Positions 49,766-58,359 of a stretch of 64,000 nt of DNA are shown piece after piece. The DNA is taken from positions 1 through 64,000 of the forward strand of contig JAFSEP010000049.1 in the NCBI GenBank assembly GCA_017435665.1, in the 5' to 3' direction. The translations under genes and the position numbers were made by a program. This DNA is from Clostridia bacterium (GTDB taxonomy: Bacteria; Bacillota; Clostridia; Oscillospirales; Acutalibacteraceae). Under the pieces are notes generated by a model. The model was given only the letters and a program-made list of their open reading frames with translations, had not been told where the DNA came from and did not search any database. Position 1 is the first letter of the stretch, and each line of letters starts with the position of its first letter.

Positions 49766-50776
49766 ATGGATACAAAAGAATTATGCCTCACCCTTGCCGA
49801 TTCCTTCGGTGTTCCCGGTATGGAGTCGGATACCGCAAGGCTTTCGGGGGAAATTCTGGGCAGATATATGTCAGTTTCAACTGACCGTCTCGGTAACGTT
49901 TTGGGAAGAAAAGAGGGTAAGGGTAAGCACATCCTTCTTGATGCTCATATGGACAGAATTGGATTCATCGTCAGAGGCGTTGACGAAAAAGGCTTTGTTT
50001 TGTTTGACAAATGCGGCGGCATCGATGTCAGAACGCTTATCGGCAATGAGGTTGAGATTTTTGCAAAAGAAAAGCTGTTCGGTGTTATTTGTTCAACACC
50101 TCCTCATCTTTCCGACGGTGACAAAAAGCTTCCGGAAATCAGTAAAATTGCCATTGATATCGGTATGAGCAGGGATGAAGCACTCAAGCTGATTTCTCCC
50201 GGTGACAGAGGTATTATCAGAAACAAGCCCTGCACACTTCTCGGTGACAAAATTGCGTCGGCAGCCCTCGATAACAGAGCCGGTATGGCTGTTCTTATAA
50301 AGACGGTTGAATATCTTGAGGAAAAGGGCTTTGATGCAAATCTGACGGTTATGTTCTCCACTCAGGAGGAGGTAGGACGCAGGGGTGCCAGAACAGGTGC
50401 TTTTGTTTCACAGCCTGACGAAGCAATAGTCGTTGATGTTTCCTTCGGTTATGCCCCCGGTTTGACGAAGGACAGCTCAGGTGAGCTCGGAAAGGGCCCG
50501 ATGATAGGATTTGCGGCAATTCTCGACAGAGGAATGACCAAGGAGCTTGTCCGTGTTGCTGAGGAAAACGGCATTTCTTATCAAAGTGAGGCAATGAGCC
50601 GCACAACAGGTACAAATGCTGACTTTATTCCGCTGACGGCATCAGGCATCAGAACGGCACTCGTTTCCGTACCCCTTCGCAATATGCATACTACGGTTGA
50701 GGTTGTGAGCATAAGCGATATTGAAAACACTGCAAAATTAATCGGTGAATATATAATCGCACAGGAGGGCAAGTAA
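49766..50776 (+). CDS. M42-family metallo-aminopeptidase (first of two)
   Basis: A 336-residue dizinc glutamyl-aminopeptidase/endoglucanase-like protein. Metal ligands and the base are seen in DAHMDRIGF (His, Asp), ALDNRAG (Asp), STQEEVGRRGA (Glu-Glu), VDVSFG (Asp) and RNMHTTVE (His). The position after HMD is Arg where Glu is usual. It forms part of tetrahedral cytosolic aminopeptidases that trim peptides. It overlaps the start of its paralogue by one base (TAATG). Confidence 0.92.
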   Translation: MDTKELCLTLADSFGVPGMESDTARLSGEILGRYMSVSTDRLGNVLGRKEGKGKHILLDAHMDRIGFIVRGVDEKGFVLFDKCGGIDVRTLIGNEVEIFAKEKLFGVICSTPPHLSDGDKKLPEISKIAIDIGMSRDEALKLISPGDRGIIRNKPCTLLGDKIASAALDNRAGMAVLIKTVEYLEEKGFDANLTVMFSTQEEVGRRGARTGAFVSQPDEAIVVDVSFGYAPGLTKDSSGELGKGPMIGFAAILDRGMTKELVRVAEENGISYQSEAMSRTTGTNADFIPLTASGIRTALVSVPLRNMHTTVEVVSISDIENTAKLIGEYIIAQEGK

Positions 50777-51798
50777 TGATGTATAACACCTTAAAAGAGC
50801 TTTGCCTTCTTAACGGAACCTCAGGCAGAGAAGAAAAAATCAGAGAATATATTATAAATAAAATCGGCGGAAAAGGTGATATTACCGTTGATTCTCTCGG
50901 AAATGTTATTGCTTTTGTAAAAGGAAGAAACAGACCGAAGAACAAGGTTATGATTTCAGCTCATATGGACGAGGTCGGTTTCATAGTAAGGTATATCACA
51001 GATGACGGATACCTTAAAATAACACCTGTCGGCGGTGTTGACGAAAGAGTTGTTTACGGAAGAAATCTTGTTGTCGGCGAAAAAGAAATCAGCGGTGTTG
51101 TCTGCGTAAAGCCCGTTCACCTTCTTGAGGGTGATGAAAAGCAGACCTGTCCGTCTGTGAAGGATATGTTTGTTGATATCGGTGCTTCTTCAAAAGAAGA
51201 GGCTGAGAAATATGTAAAGGTCGGAGACAGCGCATACTTTGTTTCCGATTATGTTGAGTTCGGTAATTCGTTCATTAAAGCAAAAGCGATAGATGACAGA
51301 TTCGGCTGTGCGGCAATGCTCAGAATGATCGAGGAAGGTATTGAGTATGATACTTATTTTGCTTTTCTTGTTCAGGAAGAAGTCGGCTGCAGGGGCGCAA
51401 AGGTTGCCGCATATTCAGTTGACCCGGATTATGCTATTGTCCTTGAAGCCACAACGGCAGCTGATGTTGCAAACGTTAGTGATATGAATTCTGTATGCAG
51501 GCTCGGTGAGGGTGCTGTGGTTTCATTTATGGATAACGGTACGCTTTACGATTCAAAGCTTTACGGAAGGTCATATGAAATTGCCCGTGAAAACTCAATC
51601 AAGTGGCAGACCAAGACTGCGGTTGCGGGAAGTAACGATGCTTCCGCAATACATCTCAGCCGTGGCGGTGTATACACACTTGCCATATCAATTCCCTGCA
51701 GATATATTCACTCAGCTACCTGTGTTGCAAATAAAGAGGATATGCAAAGCGTTTATGAGCTTGCAGTAAGAATGAGTGAGGATTTCGCAGATGCTTAA
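50776..51798 (+). CDS. M42-family metallo-aminopeptidase (second of two)
   Basis: A 340-residue paralogue of the preceding gene with full catalytic motifs: SAHMDEVGF, IDDRFGC, QEEVGCRGA, LEATTAADV and YIHSATC. It differs in having the standard Glu after HMD. The tandem pair may form a hetero-oligomer or have distinct specificities (inference). AGGAGGG lies inside the end of the first gene. The 3' end overlaps the GNAT gene by 8 bases. Confidence 0.92.
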   Translation: MMYNTLKELCLLNGTSGREEKIREYIINKIGGKGDITVDSLGNVIAFVKGRNRPKNKVMISAHMDEVGFIVRYITDDGYLKITPVGGVDERVVYGRNLVVGEKEISGVVCVKPVHLLEGDEKQTCPSVKDMFVDIGASSKEEAEKYVKVGDSAYFVSDYVEFGNSFIKAKAIDDRFGCAAMLRMIEEGIEYDTYFAFLVQEEVGCRGAKVAAYSVDPDYAIVLEATTAADVANVSDMNSVCRLGEGAVVSFMDNGTLYDSKLYGRSYEIARENSIKWQTKTAVAGSNDASAIHLSRGGVYTLAISIPCRYIHSATCVANKEDMQSVYELAVRMSEDFADA

Positions 51799-52555
51799 AC
51801 TTGTCGGAGAGCAAGAGGCAGACAGAATTGTTGCATTTCTTGATGATAAGGGTGCGATTGCCGCAAGAATTTGCGCATATCTCAGGTGCTACCGTACCCG
51901 TATGAACGATATATACTTCTGGTCTCAGGATAACAACGGAGAGATTTCTGCCGTAATCAGCAGGGTTGACGGCAATATGACCGTATATGCTGACGGCAGG
52001 GCTGATTTTGATGAAATCAGCGAATTTGTAAGGATTATCGGATTCAGCACATTGCTTATGTCGTATGAACATTTCGGTAAAATCGGCATAAATCCCAACA
52101 GTTCGGGCGATATCCTCTGTTTTCGGGACGATGTAAAGCCGGTATCACGTGATAATATATCGGATGATGCCGATTTAAAGGTTGCATACGAGCTTTTACG
52201 CATAAACAAATCCGAAAGCATCGAGGTGACGGAATTTCTTCCGTGGCTTTCGGATTTCACTTATAAAAGAAACCGAAATTCAGCAAGAATGAAATCTCTT
52301 TTCCGTGACAGTATGCAGGTCTGCTTTGCCATGACAAGCGCTGAAACCGATAAATCGGCACTTATAAGCGGTGTTGTAACGGACAGAGAATACAGAAAGC
52401 AGGGCTATGCATCGTCAGTTGTATCTGCACTTTGCGATGAACTGAAAAGGGAAGGCAAGACAGTATATATTATGACGGCAAGCGAAGAGAATAAAAATTT
52501 TTATTTAAAGAACGGATTTGCCTGCATCGGCAAATGGGGTTCTGTGATAGGATGA
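51791..52555 (+). CDS. GNAT-family N-acetyltransferase
   Basis: About 254 residues. The C-terminal half has the acetyl-CoA loop YRKQGYASSVVSAL and the VYIMTASEENKNFYLKNGFACIG strand-helix end of GNAT proteins. The N-terminal half is a divergent extra domain. The acceptor is unknown. ATG 51791 is chosen because GTGAGGA precedes it and the upstream in-frame ATG at 51776 lies further inside the M42 gene. It is translationally coupled to the peptidases. Confidence 0.85.
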   Translation: MLKLVGEQEADRIVAFLDDKGAIAARICAYLRCYRTRMNDIYFWSQDNNGEISAVISRVDGNMTVYADGRADFDEISEFVRIIGFSTLLMSYEHFGKIGINPNSSGDILCFRDDVKPVSRDNISDDADLKVAYELLRINKSESIEVTEFLPWLSDFTYKRNRNSARMKSLFRDSMQVCFAMTSAETDKSALISGVVTDREYRKQGYASSVVSALCDELKREGKTVYIMTASEENKNFYLKNGFACIGKWGSVIG

Positions 52556-52560
52556 TATAA

Positions 52561-53823
52561 ATGTCAGGTATTTTTAAATTTGATGAAAAGGTTGAGAGTC
52601 TCTCAGCTCAGGCTCTCAGAAATGTGGAATCACGTTTTTCTGCTATAAACGAAATTTCCGAGTATAATCAGCAGAAAATGCTCAAAGCCTTTATTGATAA
52701 CGGTGTGAGCGAAACAATGTTTGCAGAGTCAACGGGTTACGGCTACGACGACAGAGGCAGAGAGGTAATTGACAGAGTTTTTGCTCAGGCAGTTGATGCT
52801 GAGGACTCAATAGTAAGGCACAATTTCACCTGCGGTACACATACACTTGCCGTTGCACTTTTCGGTGTTCTTCGCACCGGTGACACAATGCTGTGCGTAA
52901 CGGGTACACCTTATGATACAATTCATTCCGTTATCGGTCTTAAAGGCGAAGGGATGGGCTCACTCAGGGACTACGGTATCAATTACCGACAGGTTGAATT
53001 GAAGGAAAACGGAAAAATTGATCTTGAAAAGATTGAAGAAGCTGTTGATGAAAGCATAAAAATGGTTTATATACAGCGTTCAAGAGGATACAGTCTCCGT
53101 GACTCTCTTTCTGTTAAGGAGATTGGTGATATCGTTAAGGTATCAAAGAAAAAGAACAAAAATGTTATTGTAATGGTTGATAACTGCTACGGTGAGTTTG
53201 TTGAAAAGCTTGAGCCCACATCTGTCGGTGCCGACCTTATTGCAGGCTCACTTATAAAGAATCCCGGCGGCGCTATTGCAAAAACCGGAGGATATATTGC
53301 AGGCAGACACGACCTTGTTGAAATGTGCGCTTACAGAATGACCACCCCGGGTCTCGGAAGAGAGGTAGGGGCAACACTCGGTCATTCAAGAGAGCTGTTT
53401 ATGGGCATTTATAATGCACCTGCAGTGGTCGGTGAGTCAGTCAAGACAGCTGTATTTGCTTGTGAAATGTTCAGACTTATGGGCTTCGGAGTAACGCCGG
53501 AGCCTGAGGAGACAAGACACGATATCATTCAGGCGATCAAGCTTGAAAATGAGAAAAATCTCATTGCCTTCTGTCAGGGACTTCAGAAGGGCGCTCCGAT
53601 AGATTCCTTTGTGACACCCGTTCCGTCACCGATGCCCGGATATGACAGTCAGGTAATTATGTCAGCAGGTGCGTTTACTCTCGGTTCATCCATTGAGCTT
53701 TCGGCAGACGCTCCCTTGCGTGAGCCTTACGCAGTATGGCTTCAGGGCGGCATAAATTTCGGCACAAGCAAAATCGGCATTATGCTTGCGGCACAAGAGG
53801 TGTTAAGAAGAAACAATGAGTAA
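52561..53823 (+). CDS. PLP-dependent methionine gamma-lyase-like protein (YnbB/aluminium-resistance family)
   Basis: A 420-residue fold-type I PLP enzyme. The Schiff-base lysine is in GSLIKNPGG near residue 238, and VDNCYGEF carries the PLP-nitrogen Asp. The family is annotated as methionine gamma-lyase-like or aluminium resistance; the real substrate is not established. In Firmicutes it usually lies near hfq/glnA; here it lies between GNAT and DUF2461, overlapping the latter by 8 bases. Confidence 0.9.
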   Translation: MSGIFKFDEKVESLSAQALRNVESRFSAINEISEYNQQKMLKAFIDNGVSETMFAESTGYGYDDRGREVIDRVFAQAVDAEDSIVRHNFTCGTHTLAVALFGVLRTGDTMLCVTGTPYDTIHSVIGLKGEGMGSLRDYGINYRQVELKENGKIDLEKIEEAVDESIKMVYIQRSRGYSLRDSLSVKEIGDIVKVSKKKNKNVIVMVDNCYGEFVEKLEPTSVGADLIAGSLIKNPGGAIAKTGGYIAGRHDLVEMCAYRMTTPGLGREVGATLGHSRELFMGIYNAPAVVGESVKTAVFACEMFRLMGFGVTPEPEETRHDIIQAIKLENEKNLIAFCQGLQKGAPIDSFVTPVPSPMPGYDSQVIMSAGAFTLGSSIELSADAPLREPYAVWLQGGINFGTSKIGIMLAAQEVLRRNNE

Positions 53824-54502
53824 TTTCAAGGGAATAAATCCGGATGCAATAATGCTCCTTGCTGAAAACAGATTCAATAACAGTAAGATTTTTTATGATG
53901 AGAATAAGGAAACGCTGAAAAAGGAGATTACGCTGCCTTTATATGAACTGATCAATTCACTTTGTGATGAGCTTTATGCGCTTGACAGGGAAATGTGTCT
54001 TATTCCGTCAAAAATGATTTCAAGATTCAGGCGTGATACACGCTATTCACGGGATAAGTCCCTTTACAGAGAAAACGTCTGGATTATGTTTATGCGCAAT
54101 AAGCATCAATGGGAGCATCAGCCATGTATGTGGCTTGAATTTTCACCGAACGGAACAGATTGGGGAATAGGTATATTCCATTGTCAGCCCTCAGTTATGG
54201 AGTGCTTCAGAAAGCACCTTGACGAAAGGGGAGACGAATTTCTTTCAGCATACAGAAGGATAAAGAAATACGGTGCTGAATATGATTTTGACAGTTATAA
54301 AAAGGACAGAAGCGAAGGTAAAGATCAGAGACTGAAGGATTTTTACAATGCCCGAAATCTCTATTTTATCAATCATTCAGCTTCAATAGAGAAAATCATT
54401 GACGGAAGTATTGAGGATGAATTGAGAAGCTGGATAAAGGCAGCCTCACCAATGTATAAATTCTTAATCGGTGTAATGGAAGATATGTATGAACAGAAAT
54501 GA
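53816..54502 (+). CDS. DUF2461 family protein
   Basis: A 228-residue protein of the TIGR02453/DUF2461 family. The diagnostic RFRRDTRYSRDKSLYRENVWI block lies near residues 65-85. No enzymatic function is established. The start codon lies inside the end of the preceding gene. The Arg/Lys-rich conserved block suggests binding of an anionic ligand, but this is only inference. Confidence 0.85.
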   Translation: MSNFKGINPDAIMLLAENRFNNSKIFYDENKETLKKEITLPLYELINSLCDELYALDREMCLIPSKMISRFRRDTRYSRDKSLYRENVWIMFMRNKHQWEHQPCMWLEFSPNGTDWGIGIFHCQPSVMECFRKHLDERGDEFLSAYRRIKKYGAEYDFDSYKKDRSEGKDQRLKDFYNARNLYFINHSASIEKIIDGSIEDELRSWIKAASPMYKFLIGVMEDMYEQK

Positions 54503-54514
54503 GGAGGAAATGTT

Positions 54515-56035
54515 ATGCTTGATAAATTCTGGAAGCATTTCAAAAGCGGTACGGATATAAGAGGCGTTGCAGTTGATGCAGTCAGGGAAGAGCCTCTGGA
54601 TCTTACCGACGATGTTATTTTTGCAATGGCTGCAGGCTTTGCAAAGTGGCTGAAGATCAAAACCGGCAAGGAAAATATCAAGGTTTCTGTCGGTCACGAT
54701 TCAAGAATCTCAGCTCAGAGAATAAAGTTACAGGTAATTAAAGCTCTTGCTTCAAGCGGCTTCCGGGTGGTTGACTGCTCTTACGCATCAACTCCTGCAA
54801 TGTTTATGACAACCGTTGATCTTGAATGTGACGGTGCTGTGCAGATAACAGCAAGCCATCATCCGTATCACAGAAACGGCCTGAAGTTCTTCACAAAGGA
54901 AGGGGGACTTGAAGGTGAGGATATTGAAGCAATTCTCGAATATGCACAGAACGGTGAAAACATAATCTGTAAGGAAAGTAAAGAAGCAAGCTCAGTTGAT
55001 TATATGAGCGATTATGCAAAACGCTTGCGTGATATGATCTGCCGTGAGGTTAACGCAGATGATTACGAGCATCCTCTCAGAGGATATAAAATCGTCGTTG
55101 ATGCAGGTAACGGTGTAGGCGGCTTCTATGCAAACGAGGTTCTCTCCGTTCTCGGTGCAGACATTTTGGGAAGTCAGTTCCTTGAGCCTGACGGTATGTT
55201 CCCGAATCACATTCCGAATCCCGAAAACGCAGATGCAATGAAATCAGTCTGTGATGCTACGGTTAAGGCAAAGGCTGACTTAGGTGTAATTTTTGATACT
55301 GATGTGGACAGAGCAGGCTGTGTTGATGAAAACGGTAATGAAATCAACAGAAACAGACTTGTTGCACTTGCTTCGCTTATTGCTCTTGAGGGAAATGAGG
55401 GCGGAACAATCGTCACTGACAGCGTAACCTCAAGCGGTCTTAAAAAGTTTATAGAGGATAAGCTTGGCGGTGTTCATTACAGATATAAGCGTGGATATAA
55501 AAATGTTATCAACAGACAGATTGAGCTTAACAATAAGGGTATAAACTGTCCTCTTGCCATGGAAACCTCAGGTCACGCAGCATTGAGAGAAAATTATTAT
55601 CTTGATGACGGCGCATATCTTATTACAAAAATTATCATCAAAATGGCTCAGCTTGGCAAGGAAGGCAAAAAGCTCGAATCTCTCATTGTCGACCTTGAAG
55701 ACCCTGCAGAAGCTAAGGAATTCAGGTTTAAAATTATTCCTGAGGATTTCAAGGCATACGGTCAGAAGGTTATATCCGACCTTGAGGCTTATGCGCAGAA
55801 AAGTGACGGTTGGATAGTAGCCGATGATAACAGAGAGGGAATAAGAGTAAGCTTCGATAAGGATAACGGTGACGGCTGGTTCCTTCTCAGACTCAGCGTT
55901 CACGACCCCATAATGCCCCTTAATATTGAAAGCGATACTGTCGGCGGTGTCAGAATCATTGCCGGTCACCTTGTAGATTTTTTAAGAAAATATGACGGGC
56001 TTGATATAAAAGTGATTACAGATTTTTTGAGCTGA
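54515..56035 (+). CDS. Phosphomannomutase/phosphoglucomutase family protein
   Basis: A 506-residue alpha-D-phosphohexomutase. The phosphoserine loop reads TASHHPYHRNG (Ser near residue 112), where TASHNP is usual. FDTDVDRAG gives the Mg-binding DxDxD-type site, METSGH is the sugar-specificity loop, and the C-terminal phosphate-binding domain is complete. It interconverts hexose-1- and hexose-6-phosphates for polysaccharide or wall precursors. A GGAGGAAATG ribosome site precedes the ATG, 12 bases after the DUF2461 gene. Confidence 0.9.
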   Translation: MLDKFWKHFKSGTDIRGVAVDAVREEPLDLTDDVIFAMAAGFAKWLKIKTGKENIKVSVGHDSRISAQRIKLQVIKALASSGFRVVDCSYASTPAMFMTTVDLECDGAVQITASHHPYHRNGLKFFTKEGGLEGEDIEAILEYAQNGENIICKESKEASSVDYMSDYAKRLRDMICREVNADDYEHPLRGYKIVVDAGNGVGGFYANEVLSVLGADILGSQFLEPDGMFPNHIPNPENADAMKSVCDATVKAKADLGVIFDTDVDRAGCVDENGNEINRNRLVALASLIALEGNEGGTIVTDSVTSSGLKKFIEDKLGGVHYRYKRGYKNVINRQIELNNKGINCPLAMETSGHAALRENYYLDDGAYLITKIIIKMAQLGKEGKKLESLIVDLEDPAEAKEFRFKIIPEDFKAYGQKVISDLEAYAQKSDGWIVADDNREGIRVSFDKDNGDGWFLLRLSVHDPIMPLNIESDTVGGVRIIAGHLVDFLRKYDGLDIKVITDFLS

Positions 56036-56048
56036 AGCAGGTGGTTTA

Positions 56049-57224
56049 ATGTTTGAATATATGCGAGCATACGCTGAAATCAATCTTGATAACATTAAAT
56101 ATAATGTTGAGAATATTCAGCGCAGAATAGGCAGAGATACAAAGATTCTTGCAATTATTAAGGCTGACGGCTACGGTCACGGCTCGATACCTATTGCCAA
56201 GTTCCTCAGCAGGGAAAAGCTCGTTTACGGCTTTGGTGTATCAACAGTCAGAGAGGCAGTTGTTTTGAGAAAAGCAGGTATTGAAGAGCCGATTTTAATT
56301 CTCGGATATGTGCTTCCTGCTGATTTTATAACGGTAATTGACTATTCCATTACAACAACCGTATTTCAGTATGATACTGCCAGAATGCTGTCAGAGGTTG
56401 CTTCTGCTAAAAATAAGACGGCAAAAATTCATATAAAAATTGATACAGGTATGGGACGAATCGGATTTGCCGCAGATGAAGCGTCGGTAGATGAAATCTG
56501 CCGTACAGCCGAGCTTCCGGGTATTGAAATTGAAGGTATTTTCACCCATTTTGCCTGTGCAGACCATAAGGATAAAACCTCGGCAAATAAGCAAAAAGCC
56601 CTTTTTTACACCATTCTTGACAAGCTCAGCGCAAAAGGCATTGATGTCCCCGTAAAACATATGTGCAACAGTGCCGGTATTGTTGAGTTCGACGGTGAAT
56701 TTCTTGACCTTGTCAGGGCTGGAATTATCATCTACGGTCTTTATCCCTCCGATGAGGTCTGTAAGAGCAACGTAAAGCTTCTTCCTGCAATGAGCATAAA
56801 GAGCAGGGTAGTTTACGTTAAAACCATAAAGCCCGGAATGACGGTCAGCTACGGCTCTGATTTTGTTGCGGAAAAGGATACCCGTATTGCCACAATATCA
56901 ATCGGCTATGCCGACGGCTATTACCGTTCTCTTTCAGGTAAGGGTGAGGTACTTATAAGAGGAAAGCGTGCTGTGATTGTCGGAAGGGTCTGTATGGATC
57001 AGATGATGGTTGACGTTACAGATATTCCCGATGTTCAGCAGGGAGATATTGTAACCGTGTTCGGCAGAGACGGTGATGATGAAATCACCTTTGAAGAAGC
57101 GTCAAAGAAAGCAGGAACGATAAATTATGAGTTTATCTGCGGCTTTGCAAGACGTGTGCCGAGAATTTATATTGAAAACCGTGAGATAGTCAGGGTTCTT
57201 GATTATCTTGAAGAAACTTTATAA
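56049..57224 (+). CDS. alr: Alanine racemase
   Basis: A 391-residue PLP enzyme producing D-alanine for peptidoglycan. The Schiff-base lysine is in IIKADGYGHG near residue 39. MGRIGF and the C-terminal catalytic Tyr in MTVSYGSDF are present, and the VCMDQMMVDVT strand is typical. It is 13 bases after the phosphohexomutase gene and 12 bases before a small cysteine-containing gene, suggesting one operon through comF. Confidence 0.95.
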   Translation: MFEYMRAYAEINLDNIKYNVENIQRRIGRDTKILAIIKADGYGHGSIPIAKFLSREKLVYGFGVSTVREAVVLRKAGIEEPILILGYVLPADFITVIDYSITTTVFQYDTARMLSEVASAKNKTAKIHIKIDTGMGRIGFAADEASVDEICRTAELPGIEIEGIFTHFACADHKDKTSANKQKALFYTILDKLSAKGIDVPVKHMCNSAGIVEFDGEFLDLVRAGIIIYGLYPSDEVCKSNVKLLPAMSIKSRVVYVKTIKPGMTVSYGSDFVAEKDTRIATISIGYADGYYRSLSGKGEVLIRGKRAVIVGRVCMDQMMVDVTDIPDVQQGDIVTVFGRDGDDEITFEEASKKAGTINYEFICGFARRVPRIYIENREIVRVLDYLEETL

Positions 57225-57236
57225 GGTGACGATATT

Positions 57237-57416
57237 ATGCTGAAACAAAATTGCGAATTCTGTATGAACTATATTTATGATGAGGAATACGGAGAAAATA
57301 TTTGTGATGTTGATATGGATATGGATGAAGCCGAGAGAATTATTCACGGCTCATATAAGCAATGTCCTTATTTCCGGATAAATAACGAATATAAAATCGT
57401 GGAGAAGCAGAACTGA
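57237..57416 (+). CDS. Small four-cysteine protein (DUF6472-like)
   Basis: A 59-residue protein that I translated directly. It starts MLKQNCEFCMNYIYDEEYG, has a central acidic DVDMDMDEAE stretch, and has CPYFRI followed by a basic tail. Four cysteines (Cys6, Cys9, Cys23, Cys43) suggest one metal site. It resembles the small Clostridia family DUF6472, as I recall it. The ribosome site AAGGTGAC follows the alr stop, and the stop overlaps the comF start (TGATG), so it is translated with both neighbours. Confidence 0.8.
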   Translation: MLKQNCEFCMNYIYDEEYGENICDVDMDMDEAERIIHGSYKQCPYFRINNEYKIVEKQN

Positions 57417-58210
57417 TGGCTGTAAGAAAAAGGCGGAGAAAACGAAGAAAAATACGCAAAGCATTGTTACACGCATTTTTTCCAATGCGCTGTGCCTCCT
57501 GCGGTGAACTGATTAACTACGACAAAGTTCTCTGCAAGGAGTGTGAGCGTTCTCTGGAAAGCCATAATATGCCGACCTGCCATAAATGCGGTGCATCCCT
57601 AGAAGACCACGATGAAGAAGTATGCTCGGGCATAAGCTGTCCCGTTGTGACTGCGTTTTATTATAAAGACAGAGTAAAAAGGCTGATTATCGATTTCAAG
57701 GATTATATGAGAAACGATATTTTTGAAACCTTCTATCCTGCAGTAACGGAACGGGTTGCAGTTGAATATGCAGATATTGAATTTGATATGACTGCAAGTG
57801 TACCCTCATATGAAAGAAAGCGTCACAGCACCAGCGTTACAATGGCAAAGGAGCTTGCCCACGCCTTTATGCTTGATTACGATAAAAACCTTCTGATTAA
57901 GTATCGGGAAACCGAAAAACAGCATATGCTCGGTCAGTCGGGAAGAATGGAAAACCTTAAAAACTCCATTACATTTAACGATAAAAAGAAGCACCTTATT
58001 GAAGGGAAAACAATCCTTTTATGCGACGATGTAAAAAGCACGGGCGCCACACTTGATGAATGTGCAAAAGCGCTTTATCAGGCAGGTGCAAAGCAGGTGT
58101 GCTGCATATGCATAGCAGTAAGCGATTACACGGTCAGGCTTTCGGAAGAAAAAGTATTCAGTGAGAAAATTGCAGAGAAATCAAGTATGATTAAAGAACA
58201 GATATCCTGA
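57416..58210 (+). CDS. comF: ComF-family phosphoribosyltransferase-like protein
   Basis: 264 residues. The N-terminal zinc ribbon (CASCGELI, CKEC, CHKCG) is followed by a PRTase domain with ILLCDDVKSTGATLDECAKAL near residues 200-220. ComF proteins support DNA uptake or act in purine-related salvage; competence is not shown here by other genes. It overlaps the small cysteine gene by one base. Its stop codon lies in the loop of the terminator. Confidence 0.9.
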   Translation: MAVRKRRRKRRKIRKALLHAFFPMRCASCGELINYDKVLCKECERSLESHNMPTCHKCGASLEDHDEEVCSGISCPVVTAFYYKDRVKRLIIDFKDYMRNDIFETFYPAVTERVAVEYADIEFDMTASVPSYERKRHSTSVTMAKELAHAFMLDYDKNLLIKYRETEKQHMLGQSGRMENLKNSITFNDKKKHLIEGKTILLCDDVKSTGATLDECAKALYQAGAKQVCCICIAVSDYTVRLSEEKVFSEKIAEKSSMIKEQIS

Positions 58211-58227
58211 CGGTATCTGTTCTTTTT
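58196..58227 (+). terminator. Terminator overlapping comF stop
   Basis: A perfect 9-bp stem (GAACAGATA and its complement) has the comF TGA in its 9-base loop and a five-T tail. Confidence 0.8.
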
Positions 58228-58238
58228 GCTTATATGCA

Positions 58239-58276
58239 TTTATTCAAGAATAATATTGTAATTATTCTTGAATAAA
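58239..58276. promoter_or_regulatory. 16-bp perfect inverted repeat upstream of glucosaminidase gene
   Basis: TTTATTCAAGAATAAT and its exact complement flank ATTGTA. It lies 22 bases upstream of the -35 of the following promoter and after the comF terminator. It could be an operator for a dimeric regulator or a second terminator-like hairpin; it has no T-run of its own. Confidence 0.5.
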
Positions 58277-58298
58277 TGTAAACAAACCTTGATTTGTG

Positions 58299-58327
58299 TT
58301 GAAATCCCTGTCGGAAAAAGGTATAAT
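58299..58327 (+). promoter_or_regulatory. Promoter of secreted glucosaminidase
   Basis: TTGAAA at 58299-58304 and TATAAT at 58322-58327 are separated by 17 bases. Confidence 0.75.
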
Positions 58328-58359
58328 TAATACATATTTGTCACGGAGGTATACTGCTG

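Noticed and set aside
57416..58210. Natural competence operon
   Set aside because: Only comF is present; no comFA or other uptake genes are adjacent, so competence cannot be claimed.
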